In this document: piece after piece, positions 20,120 through 28,573 of the stretch
How positions within the stretch are numbered: position 1 is the first letter of the stretch
How the letters are laid out: each line of letters opens with the position of its first letter
Assembly: GCA_022750125.1 (NCBI GenBank)
Contig: JAKIWH010000008.1
Span: forward strand, 1 to 38,811
Length of the DNA: 38,811 nt
From: Thermoplasmata archaeon
Lineage (GTDB): Archaea > Thermoplasmatota > Thermoplasmata > Lutacidiplasmatales > UBA184
Direction of reading: 5' to 3'
The notes under the pieces: model-generated
Told to the model about the DNA's origin: nothing
The model's database searches: none
Seen by the model: only the letters and a program-made list of their open reading frames with translations
Made by a program: the position numbers and the translations under genes

Positions 20120-23083
20120 GTGAGGCTTCCGCCCCGGGGCGGAGCGAGGCTCCATCTCCTCCTCCCGCTCCTCTTCCTCCTCCTCGGGGCGCTGCCGGTC
20201 GCCGGCGGCCATCTCGTGAGCGCGGGGGCGCGCCCGGCCGCGGCGCATCCCGGCCTGAGCCTCCCCGCGTCGAGCACACCGCCCCCGGGACCGTTCGATT
20301 GGGCAACGTTCCACGGGGATTCGAACCGCTCGGGGTTCACGAACGTGCGCGGCCCCTCGACCTCCGCCGAGGCGTGGTCCCCGCCGCAGGCAACCCCGCT
20401 TCCGATCCGTGCCGGACCCGTCGTCAACTCGACCCGGATCTACGCGGCCGACATTGTCGGAAACGTGGTCGCGCTGGACCGCGTGGACGGCAAGGTCGCT
20501 TGGCGGACCACCGTGTGGAGCGCGCCGACCACTCCGACGCTCGCCGGGGGACGGCTGTTCCTGGGCTGCGACAACGGCCTTCTCTACGCGCTCAACGCCG
20601 CGAGCGGCGTGCTCCTCTGGACAGCGAACCTGAGCAGCGCGATCCTCCAGGGAACGCTCGACGTCTCGGGAGAGGTGGTGGCGGGGACCGAGGCCGGAGC
20701 GCTGTTCGCGGTGAACGACACGACCGGGCGGATCCTCTGGTCCCGAACGATCGGCGCTCCCCTCGCCGGTGCCCCCGCGGAGGAAGGCGGCATCCTCTAC
20801 GCCGCTGGCAGCGGGGGCCAGCTCCTCGCAGCGACCCTCAACGGCGCCACCGTCTGGACAGAGCGGCTTAGGAACGTATCGCTCGAGGTCGGCTTCTCGG
20901 TCGGCGGCTCGCGGCTCTTCCTCGGCGAGACGAACGGGAACGTGACGGCGCTCTCCGCGGCGAATGGGTCGACGCTGTGGAACTACTCCACGGCGGGCGC
21001 CCCGCTCGAGGGCGCGATCCAGGCGACCCCCGCGACCGACGGTTCCTCGGTGGACTGGATCGACGGTGGCGGTGGGATCTACTCGGTCTACGCCTCGAAC
21101 GGTACACTGCGCTGGCTCTCGAACGCGTCCCAGGTCTCGGCCGGCTACCCGCTCCTCTCGGCCCCCGTCCTCACCCCGTCGGGGTTCTACCTGATCGACG
21201 GCTCCCAGACGCTCGACGACCTGAACCCGGCGACCGGCGCGCTCCGCTGGTCGTACCCGTACGGCGGGCTCACCGTCTACTCCTCCCCGGCGGTGATCGC
21301 GAACGGGCTCGTCATCGGCACCGACGACGGCGTCATCGACTACTTCTCCCCGCCCTCGAGCCTTGCGAGCTGGCCCATTTCGGGGAGTACGGTGGACCCG
21401 AACGGGACACCGCTTGCGAACATCACGGTCGAGCTCGATTCGCGCTTCACCCTCACCGCGCTGGACGGGAGCTTCCTCCTCTACGCCCCCAACGGGAGCT
21501 ACTCGCTGCTCGCGGGCGGTGCCGGCACCGAACCGCTCTCCGTTCCGCTCCTCGTCTCGGGACCGATCTCGGGGCTCCGGCTCGTGCTTCGGCCGCTCGC
21601 GACGTTCCTCGTCTCGGGCCGGCTCCTTGACGACGCTTCGGGACGGGCGATCGCGGGCGCCTCGATCGCCCTCGTCGGTGCTGGAGGATACCAGACGGGA
21701 ACCGTCTCGGCCCCCGACGGAGGCTTCCGCCTCCAGGCACCGAACGGGTCGGACTACCTCTCCGTCGGGGGGCTCGCGGCCTACTACGGCGCTTCCGAGC
21801 ACATCCTCGTCAACGGTACACCGCTCCTCGGGCTACGGGTCGGCCTCACGCCGGTGGGCCTTGGGAGCCCCGGCTTCTTCGACGCGTACGCGCCGTACCT
21901 CGTGCTCGCGGGCCTTGGCATGGGCGCGCTCGTCGCTTGGCTCGCGGAGGTGTCGCGCCGCCGCCGGTCGGTGGGACTCTCGGGCCGCATCCTCTCCCGG
22001 TTCGGTCGGTACGTGCTCATGCGGGCGAGCCTCATGCCCGTGCAGCTCCTCGCGCTGCTCGCGCTCCTCTTCGCGTTCGGGAGCTTTCTTCCCAACGTCG
22101 CGGCGAAGGCGTACGTAGGCGCGGACGCCGGAACGATCCTCAAGGACTTCTTCGAGGGGTACCTCGCGTTCGCCTGGTCGATGGTGAGCGGCGACTGGGG
22201 GTACGCCGCCTACGGGCACCTCTCCGAGCCCGTGACGACCTACATCGCCTGGTGGCTTCCGTACACCCTCGAGCTGATGGGGTTCGCGCTCGTCATCTCC
22301 GCGGCGCTCGGCTACGCGGCGGGCCTGCGCGCCGGCTGGAAGCCGGACGGGCCGTTCGACTTCGGCACGCGCATCGCCTCCCTCGTTGGCCTCCTCGTGC
22401 CGAGCTTCCTCGTGATCCTGCTCGTCCTCGGCGGGACGTACACCTACTTCGTCCACGCCGTCGGGGACACGCCGTACGGGATCCTCCCGAACCTCGCCTG
22501 GTACGATACCCACGGGGGGTTGCCGCCCAGCTGGGTCGGGATCGGGGGCAACACCCTCCCGACGGGGTTCCCGCTCGTCGACGCTGCAGTCCACACGGAC
22601 TGGTCGTTCTTCGTGGTTGTGCTCGCGAAGACGCTCTTCCAGGCGACCCTCATCGCGATCGTCTACGTCGCGATCTTCCTGCGGTACGCTCGCCACTCGG
22701 CCGCCGAGCACGCCCGGGCGCTCTCCGTCGTCGCCGCCCGGTCGCGCGGCGTGCCCGAGGGCCGCCTTCTGTGGTACCACACCGGACGGCGCGCGCTCCC
22801 CGAGTTCGTGCTCCTCTTCGCCATCACCCTGCCCGTCTACATCGGGACGCAGGCGGTCGCGGAGGCGCTGTTCAGTGACCCCGGAGTGGGGAACGTCCTC
22901 CTCACCGAGATGACCCAGGTCGCCTCGAGCGGCTTCGGCATCACCCACGGCCAGGGGTTCGTCGCGGGGAACCTCTACCAGGTGACGATCCTGTTCCTGT
23001 TCCTCGTCGTCCTCGGGGGAAACCTCCTCGCGGACGTTATCGCGCGGTACCTCGATCCCCGGCTCCTCCCCGAGGGCCGGTGA
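20120..23083 (+). CDS. Extracellular PQQ-type beta-propeller fused to DppB-type ABC permease
   Basis: The 987-aa protein combines two modules. After a signal sequence (about 9-29), residues about 60-415 hold a PQQ/WD-like propeller: seven repeated tryptophan docking motifs are visible, for example 'DGKVAWRT' (123), 'SGVLLWTA' (162), 'TGRILWSR' (202), 'NGSTLWNY' (282), 'NGTLRWLS' (327) and 'TGALRWSY' (372). Two carboxypeptidase-regulatory-like beta domains follow ('ISGSTVDPNGTPLANITVEL', 420-439; 'VSGRLLDDASGRAIAGASIA', 498-517). A membrane helix (589-609) leads to a full DppB-like permease (about 630-987) with an EAA-like loop ('RSRGVPEGRLLWYHTGRRAL', 874-893). Such permeases form the channel of peptide/nickel ABC importers. 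The fused ectodomain may replace or assist a solute-binding protein (inference). The stop overlaps the DppC1 start by 4 bases. Confidence 0.85.
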   Translation: MRLPPRGGARLHLLLPLLFLLLGALPVAGGHLVSAGARPAAAHPGLSLPASSTPPPGPFDWATFHGDSNRSGFTNVRGPSTSAEAWSPPQATPLPIRAGPVVNSTRIYAADIVGNVVALDRVDGKVAWRTTVWSAPTTPTLAGGRLFLGCDNGLLYALNAASGVLLWTANLSSAILQGTLDVSGEVVAGTEAGALFAVNDTTGRILWSRTIGAPLAGAPAEEGGILYAAGSGGQLLAATLNGATVWTERLRNVSLEVGFSVGGSRLFLGETNGNVTALSAANGSTLWNYSTAGAPLEGAIQATPATDGSSVDWIDGGGGIYSVYASNGTLRWLSNASQVSAGYPLLSAPVLTPSGFYLIDGSQTLDDLNPATGALRWSYPYGGLTVYSSPAVIANGLVIGTDDGVIDYFSPPSSLASWPISGSTVDPNGTPLANITVELDSRFTLTALDGSFLLYAPNGSYSLLAGGAGTEPLSVPLLVSGPISGLRLVLRPLATFLVSGRLLDDASGRAIAGASIALVGAGGYQTGTVSAPDGGFRLQAPNGSDYLSVGGLAAYYGASEHILVNGTPLLGLRVGLTPVGLGSPGFFDAYAPYLVLAGLGMGALVAWLAEVSRRRRSVGLSGRILSRFGRYVLMRASLMPVQLLALLALLFAFGSFLPNVAAKAYVGADAGTILKDFFEGYLAFAWSMVSGDWGYAAYGHLSEPVTTYIAWWLPYTLELMGFALVISAALGYAAGLRAGWKPDGPFDFGTRIASLVGLLVPSFLVILLVLGGTYTYFVHAVGDTPYGILPNLAWYDTHGGLPPSWVGIGGNTLPTGFPLVDAAVHTDWSFFVVVLAKTLFQATLIAIVYVAIFLRYARHSAAEHARALSVVAARSRGVPEGRLLWYHTGRRALPEFVLLFAITLPVYIGTQAVAEALFSDPGVGNVLLTEMTQVASSGFGITHGQGFVAGNLYQVTILFLFLVVLGGNLLADVIARYLDPRLLPEGR

Positions 23084-24087
23084 CGGCACTCGCGGAGCTG
23101 GCGGAACCGTGGGAGGAGGAGGCGCTCCACGCGCTCCGTGCGGAACGGACGCCCGTGCGACGGCTTCTCCGCTCGCTCGCACGGAACCCCTCCCTCCTCA
23201 CGGGCGTCTCGATCCTCGGTGCGTACGCGGCGCTCGGGCTCCTCGCGTGGATCCAGTACGGGAACGGCGTGGGCGTGCTGCCGCTCTCCTACACCTGGGC
23301 GCAGGCGCTCACGCCGCCGGGCCCCACCTACGCGCACCCGTTCGGGATCATGAACGTGCTCGGGATCGATGTCGCGGACGCACTCTACGAATCGATCCCG
23401 TGGGACCTAGCGATCCTGGGGAGCATCCTCGGGATCGCGGTCGCGCTCGGTACCGTTGCGGGCGCCTGGGCGGGGTACGCCCGGGGCCCGATCGACTGGG
23501 TGGTGACGAGCCTCGTCGACCTGCTGCTCTCGGTTCCCCCGTTCTTCCTCGTCATCGTCCTGTTCGTCGGTCTCTACAACTTCGTCCCGATCGGGTACAC
23601 CCTCGTCCTGTTCGTGCTGCTGTTCGCGATCGTGCTCTGGCCGTACTACGCCCGGCCGGTCCGGTCCCGGGCCGAGTCGGTCACCGCGGAGCCGTACGTC
23701 GAGGCCGCGCGGGCCGCAGGGGGGAGCCGCGCGCGGATCCTCGCCCGGCATATCCTGCCGAATTCGCTCGACCCGGTCTTCGCGCAAATCCCGATCGACG
23801 TCTACCAGGTGTTCTTCGTGCTCACGGTCTTCCCGTTCCTCGGCTGCTGGGCCCAGGGCGCGCCCGGCCACTCCTTCGCCTGGGTCACGCCGCTCCCCTC
23901 CGCCGCCTTCCCCGAATGGGGGAACCTCCTCGCCCAGGGCGTCTGCTACGGGCTCCAGCCGGCGGGTTCGATCAACTTCTGGTGGATGTACACTTTCCCG
24001 GCGCTCGTTCTCATCCTGTTCGGGGTCGCGGTGGCCCTCACTACGGACGGGCTCTCCGCGGTCTTCCAACCCCGGGTGGCCCGGTGA
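23080..24087 (+). CDS. DppC-type ABC transporter permease 1
   Basis: The 335-aa inner-membrane protein has the OppC/DppC layout: a cytoplasmic N-terminus with 'VRRLLRSLARNPSLLTGVSI', a first helix, an external loop ending 'AHPFGIMNVLGID' (the HPFGTDxxGRD-like region), then a helix bundle with 'DWVVTSLVDLLLSVPPFFLV' and the EAA loop 'EPYVEAARAAGGSRARILAR' followed by 'HILPN', which docks on an ABC ATPase. It should pair with the DppB module of the upstream gene. GTG at 23080 overlaps that gene's stop (GTGA). No ATPase or binding protein gene is present in the cluster, so energising subunits must be encoded elsewhere. Confidence 0.92.
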   Translation: MTALAELAEPWEEEALHALRAERTPVRRLLRSLARNPSLLTGVSILGAYAALGLLAWIQYGNGVGVLPLSYTWAQALTPPGPTYAHPFGIMNVLGIDVADALYESIPWDLAILGSILGIAVALGTVAGAWAGYARGPIDWVVTSLVDLLLSVPPFFLVIVLFVGLYNFVPIGYTLVLFVLLFAIVLWPYYARPVRSRAESVTAEPYVEAARAAGGSRARILARHILPNSLDPVFAQIPIDVYQVFFVLTVFPFLGCWAQGAPGHSFAWVTPLPSAAFPEWGNLLAQGVCYGLQPAGSINFWWMYTFPALVLILFGVAVALTTDGLSAVFQPRVAR

Positions 24088-24134
24088 GCCGGGCCGCCCC
24101 GGTGCGCTCCTCGTGGACGGGAGAGGAGTAGCGC

Positions 24135-25145
24135 TTGCCGACGTGGGTGCCGCCGCCGAGCGGACCGACCGAGGAGGAGCCCGACCCGTGGGAACCCTCC
24201 GTGTTCGCGCGGCTCGCGCGCGGCCACGGTCCCTTCCGCCGCCTTCTGCGGGCGCTCGTGCGGACCCCGACGCTCCTCGCCGGGCTGGGTCTCCTCCTTT
24301 TCTTCGGAGTCCTCGCCCTCGCCTCGCTCGCGCTCGACGGGGGCAGCAGCTCCCTCGTCGTGCACTTCGACTGGGCTGCGAACCCGTTCCCGCCCGGACC
24401 TTCCCGCGCCCACCCGTTCGGCGTAATGGATGGGCTGGGGGTGGACGTCGCCCAGGCGCTCTTCCTCGCGGTCCCGTGGGACCTCGCGATCTTGGGTTCC
24501 ATCCTAGGGCTCGCGGCGGTCGGTGGGGTCCTCGCGGGAGCGTGCGCCGGCTTCTTCCGCGGCCCGTTCGACTGGGTCGTGACGAGCCTCGTCGACTTGC
24601 TGCTCGCCGTTCCCCCGTTCTTTCTCGTCGTCGTGCTCTACCTCGGAGTGGTCCTCTACTTCCCGATCGACGAGCACCTCCCCCTCTTCGTGGCGCTCTT
24701 CGGGTTCGTCCTGTGGCCGTACTACGCGCGCCCCGTCCGGGCGCGCGCCCAGTCGATCGCCGCGGAGCCCTACGTCGAAGCGGCCCGGGCGAGCGGCTCC
24801 CCGCCGAGCCGCATCCTCCTCCGGCACGTGATCCCGAACTCGCTCGGCCCCGCCTTCGCGCAGCTGCCGATCGACGTCTACCAGGTGTTCTTCGTCCTCA
24901 CCGTCTTCCCGTTCCTCGCCTGCTACAACGCGACCTCGCTCCTCTCGCCGCTCCCCTCCCCGCAGTTCCCCGAGTGGGGGAACCTGCTCGCGCTCGGGGT
25001 CTGCTTCGGTTGGTCGCCGCTCGCCGCGGTGAACTTCTGGTGGATGTACGCCTTTCCCGCCCTCACCGTCATCGCCTTCGGGATCGGGGTCGCCCTCCTC
25101 TCGGACGGCGCGAGCTCGATCCTCGAGGCGAAGCTCCGCGTCTAG
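24135..25145 (+). CDS. DppC-type ABC transporter permease 2 (tandem paralogue)
   Basis: The 336-aa protein is closely related to the preceding permease and must come from a tandem duplication: 'VPWDLAILGSILGLAAVGGV', 'DWVVTSLVDLLLAVPPFFLV' and the EAA loop 'EPYVEAARASGSPPSRILLR' align directly with it. A DppB could thus form two alternative heterodimers with DppC1 or DppC2. The start is TTG at 24135, supported by a purine-rich 'gagaggag' about 9 nt upstream; the gap to DppC1 is 47 bp. Its stop codon lies in a CTAG palindrome (25142-25145) that also provides the stop of the convergent gene. Substrate is unknown. Confidence 0.9.
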   Translation: MPTWVPPPSGPTEEEPDPWEPSVFARLARGHGPFRRLLRALVRTPTLLAGLGLLLFFGVLALASLALDGGSSSLVVHFDWAANPFPPGPSRAHPFGVMDGLGVDVAQALFLAVPWDLAILGSILGLAAVGGVLAGACAGFFRGPFDWVVTSLVDLLLAVPPFFLVVVLYLGVVLYFPIDEHLPLFVALFGFVLWPYYARPVRARAQSIAAEPYVEAARASGSPPSRILLRHVIPNSLGPAFAQLPIDVYQVFFVLTVFPFLACYNATSLLSPLPSPQFPEWGNLLALGVCFGWSPLAAVNFWWMYAFPALTVIAFGIGVALLSDGASSILEAKLRV

Positions 25146-27304
25146 CGGATGTGGTCGAGCGAGAAGGAGCCAAGCGAGAACGACTTCTTCGTGAAGGTGT
25201 AGCCGACCCAGGCTCGGGACTGGACGTCGGTCACGCCGCGCACGGAAAGGAAGGTCTTGAGTTGGTCCACCTTGAGGTTCAGCGAGCCGTCCACCATGTG
25301 CTCGAGCGTCTGCAGGTCCGCCTCCGAGTGCATGCCGGTCTCGATCTCGTAGTACCCCGACGCCCCGTCGAGCTTCCGGCGGCCCACGAGCGGCTGGAGG
25401 ACGCGGAACGCCTGGGTGCTGTCGAGGTAGGCGGTCACGGTCGAGACGCTCTCGAACAGGAACCGGTACCCGCCCGCCCGCTCCTTGAGCTCGGCCGCGA
25501 ACCCGTTCACCGCCTGGGGAAGCTGGTCCAGGAGCCCCTTGTCCGTCGAGGAGAGGAGCTTCACGCCCTTCTCGGCCTCGGTGACCCCGAGGCTCCGGGA
25601 GTACAGGTCGACGTACCGGACGAGCCCGCGCCGCTCGAGCTCGGTGTAGTTCGGAAGGAGCGCCTGCATCTCCTCCCGCAGGATCGTGTAGGTGCGGTCG
25701 GTGACGACGAGGAGCGCGCCCTGGCCCTGCTTGAGCCCCTCGATGAGGAAGAACCGGCCGAGGAGGTCCTTGCCCGTGTGCGCGGGCCCGTTCACGAGCA
25801 CCTGGCTCCCCGGCGGAAGCCCGCCAAAGAGGAGGTCGTCGAGACGGCGCACGCCGGTGCGGACCTTCGCGGTGTGCGCGGCGACCGCCTCGACCGCATC
25901 CGCCTGCATCTGGTCCGCCTCCTGCTCCGCCGCCTTCTTCTCGAGACCCTCGAGCTCGTGCACCCGCTGCAGGAGGAACGCCTCGCGGGTGCGGAGCTCC
26001 TCCTCCCGCTTGCGTAGCTCGTCCGCACGGTCCTCGAGCCGCGTCGACTCGACGCTCGCGGCCGGGCCGGTCGGAAGGTTCGCGCGCAGCTCCTCCAGGC
26101 GACGCGCCTCCGCCTCGAGCGTGCGCTGCTTGAGCGCGAGCTCAGATTCGCGCGTGCCGAGCTCCCGCTCCTTGTAGGCGAGCGGCTCCCGCTTCCGGTC
26201 GATATCCTCGGCGCGGATCCGGATCTCCTCGAACCGGGCGCGGAGCTCGTTCTCGCGGCGGACGATCTCCTTTTCCCGTTCGTCGGCGCTCGGCATCCCC
26301 TCGGGAGTGCCGCGGCGCGACTCCGCCTCCGACCGGGCGGTGCGCAACTCCCCTTCGAGCGCTACGACGCGACGGCGGAGCTCCGCCTCGCGCGTCAAGA
26401 TCTCCTCCTCACGTGCGGCGTACTCGCCCTTGAGCCGCGCCTCGAGCGCGGGAAGCCCCTCGGCGCCCGTCGGACCTACCTGGTTCGCGTTCAACCGGCC
26501 CGCAAGCTCCTCGAGCTTCTTGCGCAGGATCTGGAGCTCCGCGTCCTTCTCCTCGACGAGCTCCTCGCGGGCCTTCGCCTCGCGGGTACGAACGTACTTG
26601 ATGACGGCGATCGAGCCGCGCTTCACGTGCTCGAGCTCCTCCTCGATCACGCGCCGGCGCTCCCGCTCGTCGAACAGCTCCCGCTGCGCCTCCTGGAACT
26701 CCTGGAGGATCGAGGCCGGGTCGAACGTCTCGTTCTTCACGCGGTCCAGGAGGTCGGTGAGCCAGCGGACCACCGTCTCCTCCCGCTCGAGGAGCTTCGC
26801 CGGGAGCGCCTCGCCGCCTCCGCCGATCGCGGGGGCGGGCGATGGCGCAGTGAGGTCGGATCCCGTGGACGGTTCTTCGGGGGCGGGAGCGGGGAGGAGC
26901 GACGATCCGCCATCCTCCGACTGCTTGATCCAGCTCTCGAGCGCCCGGTCGTCGCCGCCGATCCACCGCTTCATGACCTCCGTCGAGCCGCCGGGGGTCG
27001 AGCGCAACTTCCTCTTGCCGCGCTCCGGGCGGCGGGCGGTTCGCATCCACTTGTCAACGGTCTCGCCGTCCTCGGAAGGGGTCGCGGTGTGCCGCTCGGC
27101 GTGAAGGCGGCTCACCTCGTCCGCGGAAAGGCCCGCGTCGAGGAGCACGGCGTCGGGGGCGGTGCGTGCCTGCTCGGCGGTGATGAAGCCCGCGCTCACG
27201 AGGGCGCGCGCCACCCCGACGTCGATCGCTAGCGCCCGGGCGAGGGCGTCGGCGGGCTCCTCCGGCTCGGTGGCCGGGATGACCGCCTCGGCAGGCTGCC
27301 CCAT
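25142..27304 (-). CDS. Coiled-coil RecA/KaiC-like ATPase-fold protein with altered Walker motifs
   Basis: The 720-aa protein has three parts. Residues about 15-70 resemble a Rad51-type helix-hairpin-helix ('ALVSAGFITAEQARTAPDAV', 'LLDAGLSADEVSRLHA'). Residues about 195-490 are a long charged coiled coil ('EREKEIVRRENELRARFEEI'). Residues about 490-720 are a KaiC/RadA-like core beginning 'KVRTGVRRLDDLLFGGLPPG'. The P-loop reads 'GPAHTGKD' (506-513), with Asp in place of the usual Ser/Thr, and the Walker B-like strand reads 'YRFLFESVSTV' (about 613-623), with Glu for Asp. Nucleotide binding may be altered or lost. Families of this kind in archaea are poorly understood; a structural, signalling or division role is possible. 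ATG at 27304 follows a TATA-like 'tttaag' about 30 bp upstream; the track start at 27487 is beyond the promoter. Confidence 0.78.
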   Translation of the reverse strand: MGQPAEAVIPATEPEEPADALARALAIDVGVARALVSAGFITAEQARTAPDAVLLDAGLSADEVSRLHAERHTATPSEDGETVDKWMRTARRPERGKRKLRSTPGGSTEVMKRWIGGDDRALESWIKQSEDGGSSLLPAPAPEEPSTGSDLTAPSPAPAIGGGGEALPAKLLEREETVVRWLTDLLDRVKNETFDPASILQEFQEAQRELFDERERRRVIEEELEHVKRGSIAVIKYVRTREAKAREELVEEKDAELQILRKKLEELAGRLNANQVGPTGAEGLPALEARLKGEYAAREEEILTREAELRRRVVALEGELRTARSEAESRRGTPEGMPSADEREKEIVRRENELRARFEEIRIRAEDIDRKREPLAYKERELGTRESELALKQRTLEAEARRLEELRANLPTGPAASVESTRLEDRADELRKREEELRTREAFLLQRVHELEGLEKKAAEQEADQMQADAVEAVAAHTAKVRTGVRRLDDLLFGGLPPGSQVLVNGPAHTGKDLLGRFFLIEGLKQGQGALLVVTDRTYTILREEMQALLPNYTELERRGLVRYVDLYSRSLGVTEAEKGVKLLSSTDKGLLDQLPQAVNGFAAELKERAGGYRFLFESVSTVTAYLDSTQAFRVLQPLVGRRKLDGASGYYEIETGMHSEADLQTLEHMVDGSLNLKVDQLKTFLSVRGVTDVQSRAWVGYTFTKKSFSLGSFSLDHIR

Positions 27305-27331
27305 CTCCCCGGGAGAAACCCCTCGGCGGGG

Positions 27332-27337
27332 CTTAAA
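27332..27337 (-). promoter_or_regulatory. TATA-like box of the coiled-coil ATPase gene
   Basis: Minus strand 'tttaag', centred about 30 bp from the ATG at 27304, divergent from the tyrS promoter. Confidence 0.5.
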
Positions 27338-27402
27338 CCGTGCGGCGTGGGGGAGGTCGTCGCCGAGGGCAGGTATTCCATCGCGCCGCCCGAGCCCACG
27401 CC

Positions 27403-27408
27403 CTAAAG
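27403..27408 (+). promoter_or_regulatory. TATA-like box of tyrS
   Basis: 'ctaaag' is centred 26.5 bp before the GTG at 27432, which fixes the start and implies a leaderless transcript. Confidence 0.55.
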
Positions 27409-27431
27409 TGCGCGCTCGAATCTCCCGCGCC

Positions 27432-28502
27432 GTGGACGCGGAGGGACGCTCGGAGCTCGTGCTGAGGGGGCTCTCCGAGAGCCTCACCGAGCCCGAGCTG
27501 CGCGCCCTCTTTGCGACGAACGCGCGGCCCCGTGCCTACATCGGGTTCGAGCCGTCGGGCCGGCTCACCGTCGGCCACCTCGTCTGCGCGCGCAAGATGC
27601 GCGACCTCCTCGAGGCGGACTGCGCGCTCACCCTCTTCCTTGCCGACTGGCACGCGTGGATCAACGACAAGCTCGGCGGCTCGCTCGAGCGGATACGGGC
27701 CGCGGGCGAGTACATGGTGGAGGCGTTCGCCGCCCTCGGGGTGGACCCGAAGCGGATCACCGTACGTTGGGCCCACGAGCTCGCGGGGAACGAGGCGTAC
27801 TGGACCCGGGTGCTGCGCATCGCGAAAGGACTCTCGCTCGCCCGGACGCGCCGCGCGATGACCGTCCTCGGACGGGGCGAGGCGGAGGCGGACCTCGACA
27901 CAGCGAAGCTGTTCTACCCGGCGATGCAGGCCGCGGACATCTTCGAGCTTCCTGTGGAGATCGCCTACGCGGGCCTCGACCAGCGCCGCGCCCACGTCGT
28001 CGCCCGGGAGGCGGCGCACGCGAACGGCTGGCCGGTGCCCGTAGCTGTTCACACTCCGCTCATCTCCTCGCTCGCGGGCGGCGCACGGATGGACCCGGCC
28101 GGGGAGGGAGTCGACGCCAAGATGTCGAAATCCGACCCGAGGAACGCCATCCTCCTCCCCTCGACGCCCGAGGAGATCCGCGCGGGGCTCGGACGCGCCT
28201 TCTGCCCGGCGAAGGAGGTGGAGGGAAACCCTGTCGTCGAGCTCGCGAGGTTCGTCACCTTTCCCTGGGAAGGGAAGCTCTCCATCGAGCGGGCCGCGAA
28301 GCACGGTGGGTCGGTCGAGTTCGCGACGGCGGAGGAGTTCCTTGCGGCCTGGAGCGCGGGAAGCCTCCACCCGGCGGACCTGAAGAGCGCTGTCGCGGGC
28401 TCGCTCGAGCGGATCCTCGCCCCGGTCGCGCGCCACTTCGCCGACCGGCCCGAGACGCTGCGCGCGATGACCGCCTCGACGGAATCCCGTCCGCAAGGCT
28501 AA
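27432..28502 (+). CDS. tyrS: Tyrosyl-tRNA synthetase (archaeal type)
   Basis: This 356-aa class I aminoacyl-tRNA synthetase charges tRNA-Tyr. It has the HIGH-type motif in 'YIGFEPSGRLTVGHLVCARK', 'FLADWHAWINDKLGG' after it, the tyrosine-pocket region 'FYPAMQAADIFELPVEIAYA', 'GLDQRRAHVVAREAA', and an intact 'DAKMSKSD' signature. This archaeal/eukaryal arrangement lacks the bacterial S4 tail and the length fits. TrpRS is the nearest alternative but the 'GLDQRR' and 'HTPLISSL' regions favour TyrRS. The start is GTG at 27432, placed by the TATA box; the longer track ORF from 27162 is a shadow of the opposite gene. The stop overlaps the promoter of the ribosomal operon. Confidence 0.93.
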   Translation: MDAEGRSELVLRGLSESLTEPELRALFATNARPRAYIGFEPSGRLTVGHLVCARKMRDLLEADCALTLFLADWHAWINDKLGGSLERIRAAGEYMVEAFAALGVDPKRITVRWAHELAGNEAYWTRVLRIAKGLSLARTRRAMTVLGRGEAEADLDTAKLFYPAMQAADIFELPVEIAYAGLDQRRAHVVAREAAHANGWPVPVAVHTPLISSLAGGARMDPAGEGVDAKMSKSDPRNAILLPSTPEEIRAGLGRAFCPAKEVEGNPVVELARFVTFPWEGKLSIERAAKHGGSVEFATAEEFLAAWSAGSLHPADLKSAVAGSLERILAPVARHFADRPETLRAMTASTESRPQG

Positions 28503-28505
28503 ATA
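28498..28505 (+). promoter_or_regulatory. TATA-like box of the rpl7ae-rps28e-rpl24e operon
   Basis: 'gctaaata' overlaps the tyrS stop codon. Transcription should begin near 28528, giving a leader of about 45 nt before the L7Ae ATG. Confidence 0.55.
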
Positions 28506-28573
28506 CGGGCGGCCGTAGCCCGCCCTCACCCGTGAGCTGAGGACCCGGAAGGGCCCGCTGACGCGAGGAAACG

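Noticed and set aside
20310-20335. tRNA T-arm-like 'ggggattcgaaccgc' (reverse complement of GGTTCGAATCCCC)
   Set aside because: The flanking bases do not form a T stem or cloverleaf, and the segment encodes part of the propeller ('FHGDSNRSGFT').
20111-21802. 563-aa minus-strand ORF opposite the propeller gene
   Set aside because: Arg/Glu-rich shadow composition and no domains; the opposite strand has clear signal peptide and propeller repeats.
24113-26017. 634-aa plus-strand ORF spanning DppC2 and the KaiC-like gene
   Set aside because: It is a frame shadow of both real genes; its low-complexity Arg/Glu/Leu composition supports no fold.
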